The notes under the pieces were generated by a model that made no database searches, had not been told where the DNA came from, and saw only the letters and a list, made by a program, of their open reading frames with translations. Positions 56,070 to 64,000 of a DNA stretch of 64,000 nt are shown piece after piece; position 1 is the stretch's first letter; each line of letters starts with the position of its first letter. This DNA comes from Nepenthes gracilis (Eukaryota > Streptophyta > Magnoliopsida > Caryophyllales > Nepenthaceae): assembly GCA_033239525.1 (NCBI GenBank), contig BSYO01000020.1, forward strand, positions 8,676,656 to 8,740,655. The letters run 5' to 3'. Both the position numbers and the translations under genes were made by a program.

Positions 56070-57462
56070 TCCTTATGCTGGAGGGATGTGTTTGGCTGGG
56101 GCTGGGCCATTTTAATGGACTCTCGGCTGGTATTCTTGCCTTCTAAATTGTGAGACATAATTCCTTTTGGATGGCCTCTGGGATCTTGTTTGTTTACTTT
56201 TCCCTCTATTCAAAGTATTCATGTTGATGGAATACTTGACTATATAAAATCTTACTCTTCCTTTGTTGAATTCGTTGGAAGTGATCATTTTGCAACTGCT
56301 GCTCTTGTTGCTGGTGGTGGTATATGTTGTTCTGGATTGCTGCCTCTAGCTCATGGAGGCTAGGAGATGATGGACTGCAGCTGTTCCCGCTGGGATGTTG
56401 GGCTGTGATCCTGATGGTATTGGAGGCATAGCTGGGAGGTTGCAGGCTTCCTGCTTGTGCATGTTCTGCATAACTACCATTGTCGCTGCTAGTCCTAATG
56501 CTTTCTTGGCTGTGGCTGATGATTGCTGGGTTGGAATTATCAAAGGGTGCAGGCTACATGTGATGTTGTGCCATGTGGTTAAATCCTGATGGTGCCGGTG
56601 CTACTGGTCTGTCTTCTGACCTTGTTCTATTTTTTATTTTACTCTGAGTCTTGGAAGCAGTTGCTGACAGGTTGTTGGATCCATTTTGAGGAGTCCAGGT
56701 GCTTGCTTAAGAAGTGGCTACCTGGTTTGGCTGATGTGGCTCACTGCTGGACCCGTTGATGCCTGCTTTCACTTTTCTCATTCCCTCCTTTTGGCATACC
56801 GACTTCATCTCTCTCATTCTCCCGGTTTGAAGCGATGTGGATTCTAGTTCGGGTTGGTCTTGCTGACGTGGATTAGCTTAGCATGTCTGATGCTTTGTTC
56901 TGCTGGCTTGATTCTTTACCAGAGTTGGTGTTGTGGTTGGGTTAGGTTCCAGCTGACGTGGCCCTGTCCCCTTAAATTGCGGATTTGCTGATTTGTTCCT
57001 CCCCATGTTGCCTATTACCCGGTTGGGCTGACGTGGATGATTTTCGTTGCCACTCCTTTTTCTTTTTCTTTCGCTGCCATGCCTCTAGGTGCTATATGCC
57101 TGCTGACGTGGCTCTTTCTGCTGAAGATGCCGGTTTGCCGATTTGGACATACCGATCTTCTTCCCCGGTTGTGAGACTGGATTTTAATTGATGTGCTGTT
57201 ATGTACATGAGTTGGTTGCAGCAAATTCCCCCTATGTTGCTGCTGTAAGTATGTATGGTCTTTGGGCCGGTTTGGCCGGTTTAGATGTTTTCCATCTTGT
57301 TGGTCTTTTATGTTCCATTATACATGAGTTGGTTCATGGTGGTGCTTGGGGAATGCCCTAACTTGTTGTTCTACCTCCAAGTTGACAAAACACTTAGAAT
57401 TAGAATAATATTTTGTACCTTTCTTTTATGTTAATTTTATTTTACTTACCAAAAAAAAAAGC
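56070..57462 (+). other. 3' UTR of element J
   Basis: Non-coding, T/G-rich, with GCTG runs, TGACGTGG repeats and GGCCGGTTTGGCCGGTTTAG near 57265-57285. It ends with TTGGTTCATGGTGGTGCTTG, the hairpin and the tail. The same UTR plan is seen in F, I, P, T and the autonomous LINEs. Confidence 0.75.
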
Positions 57463-59705
57463 TTCGTTGATGCTGATGTGTAGCTGCTCCTGTTGTGGGG
57501 GGCTATTCTGCCTACTGTGTATGTGGTGTTAATGGTACTGCTGCACAGTTGAAGATGCTGTCGGTAGTTGCTGCTGGGTGATTGGGCTCTGATGCTGTTG
57601 CCCTTTGCTTCTGCTGTGATCAGCCTTGTGATGCTGGGTCCTTGTGGCCTTGGATGCTCTGCCAATGCTGTCTGCTGATGCTAGCAAGTGCTAATGGCTT
57701 CATAGGGCAATTTGCTTGGCTGTGTGTCTTATGCTGGAGTTGCTGTAGAAGATTTTGGGAGAATGGAACATAATGCAGGTGACACCATGACTGTGCTGAG
57801 TGATATGTGGCTGAGGATATAGCTGGTGTGACGTTGAAGAAATATAGAAGCAGTTTTTGTGATTCTAGCGTTGCAGGGATAGGAAGCTGCCACTGGTTGC
57901 TGCTGTTTTATGGAACTCCAAGACTGTTGATGCTGCACGGTGCCATTTGGTGGGGTGGTGCAAATGTCCGTGTTGCCATTTGGTGGATGCTGCACGTGTG
58001 AGGTTGCTCATTGGCTGGAAAGTGGGCTGGATTCACTGTGTTGTGTTATGAAGTATGGCAAATGCCATGTTGGATTATGCTACTGGCATGTTGGATTATG
58101 CTGTTGTTTTTGAATCTGAGTTTGGAACGGTGGCCTTCAGCTTGCTCTAGTTTTGTTAATCAAATCTAGTGAAGATGTTTTTATTGTGTGTATGTATTTT
58201 GGCCGGATTGCATATGGCCGTTTTAGATTATGCTCATCTAGATATTGGTTTATTGCTTTTTATTTCTTTTTTCACTCAGTTTCATGAATTGGTTCATGGT
58301 GGTGCCCGGTGAATGGCCTAACTCGTTATTTTACCTCTAAGTCGGCAAAATACTTGGAGTTAGAATAGCGTCTTGTAATTACGATTATTTTAATTTTAAT
58401 TTACTTACTTACCAAAAAAAAGACATTGCTGGTATTATGGGATTCAGAGCAGGCAAACTTCCCATTAGATACTTGGGAGTCCCACTGATCACCACTAGAC
58501 TATCAATTCCTGACTGCAAATCTCTCACTAATAGAATTACCCGTCGAATCACGTCCTAGAAGAACAGGTGGCTTTCATTTGGTGGGCATTTGTAACTCGT
58601 CACCTCCATCCTCTCGGCCATCTACCTCTATTGGGCCTCAATTTTCATTCTGCCCCAATCTATCCTCAAAGCGATTGATTGCCTCATGCGTCGTTTTCTT
58701 TGAAATAGCTCAACTAAGGAAAGGCAAATGCAAAAAGTAGCATGTGACGACATATGCTACCCGAATAGTGAATGTGGGCTGGGCCTTAAAACCTGTCGAC
58801 ACAGAATAAAGCTCTCATTTGTAAGCTATTATGGCGTATCATTTCTAAGGATTCTAAGTCGGCATGGTCTTCCTGGATCCACGAAAATAGAATCAAGGAC
58901 CAATGTATATGGACGCTAAAAGTCCCGGATTCAACTCCCTGGAGCTGGAGGAAAATCATGAAGCTCCACCCTTAATGCACACTCACTCTACTAAGACTAT
59001 TGGGGATGGCTCTGATACTTTCCTCTGGCACGATAACTGGCACCCTCTAGGCCCGCTGAGTGATTTAGTTCTAATCGTACATGTTTGGTCTCGGGCTTGC
59101 CCTGGAACGCAAAGGCTACTGACATTATCAGGAATGACAATTGGGTTTGGCCTAATCTTTATGATTTGGAAGACTCTCGTCTTGCGGAGTACATGCCTCC
59201 TTACCTCCCTAGCATCAATCAAAAAGACTCTGTGCGATGGGACGGAAATGCAGATGGAAAATTTTCAACTAGGTCCACATATTTTCTTATTCATCCACCC
59301 AAACCAAAATTAAGCTAGCCAACCTTAGTGTGGGGCCCCTTCCATATCCCTGCTCACGCTTTTACTCTCTGGCTGGCCATTAGAGGCAGGCTCAGTACCC
59401 TTGACCGCCTTCATGGTGTTCCAAACCTATCCTCAAAATGTACTCTCTGCAACACCGGAGACGAAGATCATGAGCATCTTTCCTTCTCCTGCCCCTTCTC
59501 CAGATCCTTATGGACCAAAATCCAAAGACGAGCGGGTCTTCACTAGCCTTACCCTGAGTGGTACCAAAACATCGTTTGGGCCGCACAAAAATGGAAATGG
59601 AAAAGTTTGTTGTCCTTTTCTAAATGTCTTTCTCTTGCGGCCACGGTCTACTTTATCTAGAAGGAACGAAACAACCGTATTTTTCAAAAATCTCCCCCAC
59701 AAGAT

Positions 59706-60232
59706 GAAGGCTGGATGGTTTTCTCGCCTGGTATGTGATAATCTGCCGATTTGGAATGCTGTTCCATTTTGCCCGATTTGGGAAAGTATGCTATATATGC
59801 CAGACTGTGATTTTTGGCCGATTTACCTTTGCTTAGTTTGCTGCAATCCAATAAAGCATTCTGGAAGTCCAGCTATTCCCATGCCTGGTTCCTACTCTCA
59901 CGCCTTCCCGGTATGAGATGCCTGGTCTGCACCTTGCTCGTTTGGTGCCGTTTGCTGCGTAAGTAGCCACTGCCGCCAATATGGATTTTAGAAGGCTAAG
60001 TTAGTGACTTTTATTTGGAAGCATATAATCTATGATGATCTGATATCTTTGCTCTATGACTTTTGTTTTTTCATGTCGTGTGTCTTGGTCTCAGATTAAG
60101 ACATATTCATGAGTTTTGGGGTACTCTCCATTTTCTTTACTCTAATTTCAAGTCAGAAAAACACTTGAGTTAGCACAAAGTTTTATATTTTTTTTTTTTA
60201 ATTTAATACATATTACTTACTTGCAAAAAAAA
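59706..60232 (+). mobile_element. Element W, 3' UTR-only LINE fragment in LINE-C
   Basis: The target AAGAT is at 59701-59705 and 60233-60237, within the end of ORF2. The 527-bp body contains GCCGATTT motifs, a hairpin at about 60138-60174 and a tail TTACTTACTTGC with A-run. Confidence 0.82.
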
Positions 60233-60348
60233 AAGATATCTCCCATATTTTTTTCCTGATAATCAATGTCGTTCGGAACAAATTGAAGACCTCCGTGGAA
60301 GTTGATTGGTGTGTATCTAGATCGCACCGGATTCGATGGAGTATATAA

Positions 60349-61553
60349 AAAAAAATGGATGGCGTTTCTTTTGAAAAAGGAAAAAAGGATAAATAAAAAA
60401 AAGGTATTTTGGGTCTACCCAGGCTTCTCTAGTCAGCTAGTTTGTTGCTGATACTTCTGCCTATATGGTGGATCAATCATTGTTGCTGTTGCAGAGTTTT
60501 TGGGCAGTGGTGAAATATGCATCTTTTGGTTTGGCTTGTAGTGATGGTAGGGTTTGCCCTTGTGCTGCTGTCATCTGGGTTTCAGACCTTCAGTTTTCCA
60601 CTGGCGTGGGCCCGCAGACATGATGCATTCTTGCGGCTGTGAAGATGCTCAGCAGGATGCAGTCGTTGTAGGGTTGTGAAGCTACTATTGGTTGTCAGTG
60701 CTGGGCTATGGTGCCATGTTCCAGCTGCGCTCTGTTGTGAGGGAGGATGAAGAGCTGGACTAAGCTCTTTCTGCCATGTTTTGAGGCTTGTTCAATGATC
60801 TGGTCCGGATTGCAGTCAAGGGTTGCCCAATTTGGTATGATATTGCTGTGGCGCTGAAGAATTTCGGTGGAGTCAGATTAATATCTTCCTTCATGCTGCT
60901 GAAGCAGCTATTCCAGTCTTTGCAGAGTGTATTTGATGATGCGCTGAGATACTATCTGTCTGCGGTGTGTTTCTGCCCCAACTGAGGTCTGGAGGGGTGA
61001 AGTTTGGGCAGGCTATTGACAGTTACAGGCCTAGTGCAGCTCTATGTAATCTGCTAGTCTCCGGATGTGGACTAGTCTGGTTGGAGCTATCGTTTTGCAC
61101 GTGGTAATATTGCTTGGTGTGAATGACTTACAGTAAATTCTGTTGTAGCTGATGTTGTTGCTGATGATGTAAATTCTGGGCAGCCTGCTGTCCCTTGGTT
61201 GTTCTGGAATTTGGTCAGTTTCGGTTTTTGTCTGAGGCAACTTTGTGGATGGGTCTTGTTGGGTGTGGGTGCGGTACTGGGATGGTCGGCCATTCCCAGG
61301 TAAGATGGAGGGTGTGCTTTCCATGTTTCTTGAGCTTGTAGGTGGGCTGTGCTAAATTTCGGGGCGCTTTGTATCAATGATGACTTTAGTCTTCGGACTA
61401 TTTTTAGTTATTTTGCTTGTTTTGTATTTTGTGGTTAGGGGATGCCCTAGCCATCTTGTTCTGCATCCAAGTTGGCAAAACACTTGGTGTTTGAACATAG
61501 TTTTCCTTTGTATTTTTTCTTCATTTTAATCACTTTTACTTACCAAAAAAAAA
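60349..61553 (+). other. 3' UTR of LINE-C
   Basis: A-tract and A-rich stretch (60348-60405), then CTG-rich non-coding sequence without protein-like ORFs. Hairpin 61458-61496 (GTTCTGCATCCAAGT / ACTTGGTGTTTGAAC), tail to 61553. Confidence 0.75.
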
Positions 61554-62010
61554 GTGTTTGGATATAACGACGGCTCTTATCCGTGGTGGCTCTGTCACTC
61601 TGTTCACTTACGTTGAAGCCTCCATGGTTAGCCGGTTTGCAGTTTGAGCCTGCTCTTACTGCAATGATGATGCTGTCTGTGCATGCCTTTGTTCAGGCCA
61701 TGGATAATAGTTGGTTCGCTCCTTGTTACCAGCCAAGGCTCGTCAGCTTTTCCTGTTGTAGCAATACTCCGGGGTATGTTCTGGCCACTCTTCCAAACAA
61801 GGGATGCTGGATTAAGTTTGTGTCGATCCCCTTCCATCAAAGAGTCTTCTGATGTAGGACTTGTTCTTCCTGTATTTACTTTGTTGTTCGGGGCCAGCCC
61901 CGCGGTTGTGATTTTATTCCAAGTTGGAAAAACACTTGGATTTAAATCATAGTTTGTAAAATTTTCTCTTCTTTTAATACAATTATCTTACTTACCAAAA
62001 AAAAAAAAAA
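61554..62010 (+). mobile_element. Element R, 3' UTR-only LINE fragment
   Basis: The final 460 bases of a family 3' UTR: hairpin 61910-61948 (GATTTTATTCCAAGT / ACTTGGATTTAAATC) and CTTACTTACC with an A14 run to 62010. It directly follows the tail of LINE-C. Confidence 0.75.
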
Positions 62011-62265
62011 GAAGTTTCGTGGAAATTTTTCATAGTTTTGGAAGCTTTTTGACGTTTCCCACTTTTTGACTTTGCCCTTCCAGGGTCAAACCCCCTCGAA
62101 GAGTGGGATCCTTGCAAGGAGGTGGTTGGGAGGGAGAGGCAGGGGAATGTGTGGGATCCCTAACAACCAGGGTGGGGTCAAGGCCGTCTGAGCATTGCCG
62201 ACACGTCAAATGCTCCTCATCATGGGGAACGTTTAAAGCTCGTCAACAATGTGGGTTCGCACCAT
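62011..62265. other. Unassigned 255-bp stretch
   Basis: Not recognisably like any UTR, ORF1 or ORF2 segment elsewhere in the window. GC-rich, with GTGGGATCC twice (about 62103 and 62152) and a short inverted pair around GGGTCAAACCCC. It lies between the tail of R and the 5' hairpin of Q, so it may be original flanking DNA. Nothing else identified. Confidence 0.4.
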
Positions 62266-62356
62266 CTAGAGACAGAATCTCTCTCTTCTCTCTGGGGCTT
62301 CGTTTTTTCAATCTTCACCTTGTTGTTTCCCAGCATTGGCGGCGCTGAAGCCGGCC

Positions 62357-64000
62357 ATGGCTGGCCTCCTGGGAGATCCTCCTGGCCCACTCCAGGATTC
62401 CGCCCCTCCTTCTCTACCCGTCCGCCCTTCAAAACTGGTAGTCCCATCCACTTCGTCTGTTTTCTCTCTGCGATCGAAAGTCCTCTCGATTGCTTCTTCT
62501 CCCGTGCCTGCTGAGGGCGATTTCTGTCCATCCTGTCCCGTGAAAGTGCCGGATGCGAAACTCTCCTCCTGGTCTGATATTGTCCAAAATTGTGGGAAAA
62601 TCTCGTCTCCTGTTCTAAAATTCTTTTTTTTTTGGTAAGTAAGTAAATTGAATTTAACAAAAATAAAATTACAAAACGGTGATCTAACTCCAAGTGTTTT
62701 GTCGGCTTAGAGTTAGAACAACAAGTTAGGGCATTCCCCGAGCATCACTATGAACCAATTCATGAAACCAAACGAAGGAAAAAAAACACAAGAAGACCTC
62801 TAGATGAGTATCATCTAAGACGGACAAAGGCAACCCAGCCATAACACACTCCACTAAAAAAAACAGCATCAACAGATAACTGAAATTCTACCCTTACAAA
62901 ATTGAAGGCAGAAGAAAAATCCAATGCCATCACTATAAGACTGCCAAAAACTGAAAAATGAAATGGGTATATCTCCACAGAGCGTGGATGGCAATGTTTC
63001 TTGTATATCTCCTCCCCCAAAGGTTGTCGACCAAGGTCGATGCTTTTGGGGGTCCTCCCTAGTAGGATATTTCTTCGATGTTCCTCCTCATTTCCAGGCG
63101 GTTTGCACCATTGCCTGTCTTCTCTAGACTCGATTTGATCTGGAGCATATTGCTTCCAACGATGAAAGATTTTTCTTTTTTCGGTTCTCTTCTACGAAAA
63201 AGATGGAGCAATGCTTGATGGCAGGTCCATGGATGCTTGCAAGGAAAGCCATCTGTCTTAAGCGATTTCTCCCTGGAATGAAGCTGTGCAAGGAAATGCC
63301 CCAATCGTTCCCAATTTGGGTTAATCTTTTCAATGTGTCGGTTGAATTTTGGTCTCCGTTGGGGTTGGGCTGGGTTGCCAGTGCTATTAGGAAGCCAGTC
63401 CAACTCTATCCCCGAACTGCAAAAATGGAGAAGCTTGATGTTGCCCGAATTTGTGTTGAGATTGATGCGGATGCTGCCTTGCCCTCCAGAATTGTCCTGC
63501 AATCGTCAGAATCCAATCCTGTGGTGAATGTTGAATACTCTTGGAAGCCGATTAGGTGTGGGCAGTGTCTTCTGTTTTGACATGAGGAGCCCAATTGCAA
63601 AGCCAAGAGGATTCGTCCTTTTGCTGGAAAGTCTTCCAGGAAGCGAGCTTTGCCTAAAAGTTGTCCTCTGCCTACGCCCTCTTCGGTTGGTTTGCTTAAA
63701 GAGGTTGATTGCCCTGGCAACTCCTTTGCTCCTCTTCTCTCTGACTGCTACCTTGATGTTATCAAGGACCACGTGGTTAAGGACTTGGGGGTCCAGTGCC
63801 CATAATTTGCTAAGCAGAGTGTTGCAGTAGATCTGGAGGTGGCCCCTGCCTCTCGTCCCTCTCTTGCTACTGCTGTTCCCTTGAATTTGGATGATGCCGG
63901 GAGTGTGGTGAATTCTCAGGTTGGCGTGCATCCAATTGTAGATTCTGGTGAGCCTTTGATTGGCAGATCTGAGGAATTATCCTCTACTAGTGGTAAAGGT
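62357..64000 (+). pseudogene. ORF1 of element Q, partial, broken
   Basis: MAGLLGDPPGPLQDSAPPSL opens it; KLSSWSDIVQNCGK precedes the X insertion. DUF4283 resumes near 63035 and is open at 63203-63580 (MLARKAICLKRFLPGMKL, LGLGWVASAIRKPVQLYP, ICVEIDADAALPSRIVL). The zinc knuckle is CX2CX4HX4C with all four ligands, but TGA (63578-63580) sits just before the His. The same frame then continues to a stop at 63803 and beyond to the window end. Confidence 0.82.
62624..62985 (-). mobile_element. Element X, short 3'-end LINE fragment in element Q ORF1
   Basis: The minus end is a T-run and GGTAAGTAAGTAAATTG at 62624; hairpin 62681-62719 (GATCTAACTCCAAGT...TTAGAGTTAGAAC). About 360 bp, no ORF. The right edge is approximate and a target duplication is not evident; compared with F, the target may have lost a few bases. 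Confidence 0.7.

Larger units (their letters stand above)
54006..57462 (+). mobile_element. Element J, ORF1-only LINE (HAL1-like), least decayed coding copy
   Basis: TTCGTTGATG is repeated at 53996-54005 and 57463-57472. The body starts 26 bases before an ORF1 ATG (54032), contains ORF1 to 56069, then 1.3 kb of non-coding 3' UTR with four TGACGTGG sites (56864, 56954, 57029, 57104), a hairpin at 57368-57406, TTTTACTTACC and an A-run. No ORF2 sequence between ORF1 and UTR. Confidence 0.9.
53664..58421 (+). mobile_element. Element T, 3' UTR LINE fragment in LINE-C, itself split by J
   Basis: The target GACAT is at 53659-53663 and 58422-58426, and LINE-C homology stops and resumes exactly there. 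Its own sequence (53664-54005 and 57473-58421, about 1.3 kb) is CTG-rich UTR with a hairpin at about 58325-58366, then TTTACTTACTTACC and A8. GCCGGATTG and GCCGTTTT motifs occur near 58200. Confidence 0.85.
51437..60348 (+). pseudogene. ORF2 of LINE-C, broken and split by two insertions
   Basis: Starts MINIACWNVRGLNG. Endonuclease 51437-52160, with NFNA in place of DFNA and the SDH box out of frame (about 52100). RT 52493-53660: KIELMKAYDSVHW, GKGLHQGNPISPYLF (Q-G-D changed to Q-G-N) and FADDLLFF (FADD 53503-53514). After T, 58422-59700 carries MGFRAGKLPIRYLGVPLI-like sequence and zf-RVT (IPAHAFTLWLAIRGRLSTLD; CTLCNTGDEDHEHLSF). After W the last codons run 60233-60348. Stops and frameshifts throughout. 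Confidence 0.88.
49067..61553 (+). mobile_element. LINE-C, autonomous-type LINE with two nested insertions
   Basis: 5' hairpin at 49067, ORF1 49158-51444, ORF2 51437-60348, A-tracts at 60346-60405, CTG-rich 3' UTR, hairpin 61458-61496, CTTTTACTTACC-A9 to 61553. Removing T (53664-58421) and W (59706-60232) leaves about 7.2 kb, close to LINE-B. The hairpin arms read TGCATCC / GGTGTTT, a compensated variant. No target duplication is seen. Confidence 0.85.
62266..64000 (+). mobile_element. Element Q, ORF1-bearing LINE with intact 5' end, runs off the window
   Basis: The 5' end CTAGAGACAGAATCTCTCTC matches the minus-strand 5' end of N (CTAGAGAGAGATTCTCTCTC), followed in both by a shared leader (GGGCTTCG/GGGTTTCG...CAATCTTC) to GGCCATGGC. 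ORF1 follows from 62357. Element X interrupts it. Whether ORF2 follows is outside the window. Confidence 0.78.

Noticed and set aside
62040..62110. tRNA-like reading of GGGTCAAACCCC
   Set aside because: No acceptor stem, anticodon arm or D arm can be placed around it.

Overview
The window is plant nuclear DNA made almost entirely of nested, decayed LINE (L1-type non-LTR) retrotransposons. I found no intact host gene, tRNA, rRNA or CRISPR array. The domain set is the usual one for angiosperm L1 elements: ORF1 with a DUF4283 domain (with or without a CCHC knuckle), and ORF2 with an endonuclease, a reverse transcriptase (FADD box) and a C-terminal zf-RVT region. The species cannot be named from this sequence. 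Element letters below are my own labels.

Autonomous-type LINEs: A (+, from 983), B (+, 23633-37471, about 7.6 kb once its insertions are subtracted), C (+, 49067-61553), E (-, about 10.3-23.6 kb, with its 5' end displaced to 37535 and its 3' end possibly at position 1), K (-, pieces between 37.9 and 42.9 kb) and G (+, a 5'-truncated tail). Where it can be seen they share one plan: 5' hairpin, ORF1, an 8-base ORF1/ORF2 overlap, ORF2, an internal A-tract, a 1-1.5 kb CTG-rich 3' UTR, a covarying hairpin, and a TTACTTACC-A(n) end.

Non-autonomous relatives use the same 3' end. F, J, N, H and Q have ORF1 but no ORF2, like mammalian HAL1 half-LINEs. I, P and V are 5'-truncated copies of that class. 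M, O and the 1-982 fragment show no ORF. L, S, T, U, W, X, Y and R are short 3' tails. Three insertions are only about 15-41 bases long yet keep clear target-site duplications.

B is split by a 2,977-bp solo LTR (27952-30928) with TG...CA ends, a TATA box, four 45-bp-spaced palindromes with WRKY W-box cores, and two minisatellites.

Layout: 1-982 minus 3' UTR; 983-10330 A plus G; 10331-23632 E with V(P), L, I, U inside; 23633-37471 B with the solo LTR and F inside; 37472-42866 E 5' end, S, K, H, Y; 42868-49066 M with N(O) inside; 49067-61553 C with T(J) and W inside; 61554-62010 R; 62011-62265 unexplained; 62266-64000 Q with X inside. Inferred logic: ORF2-bearing elements supplied the enzyme, and relatives with the same 3' hairpin and tail were copied in trans. 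All coding regions here are broken.
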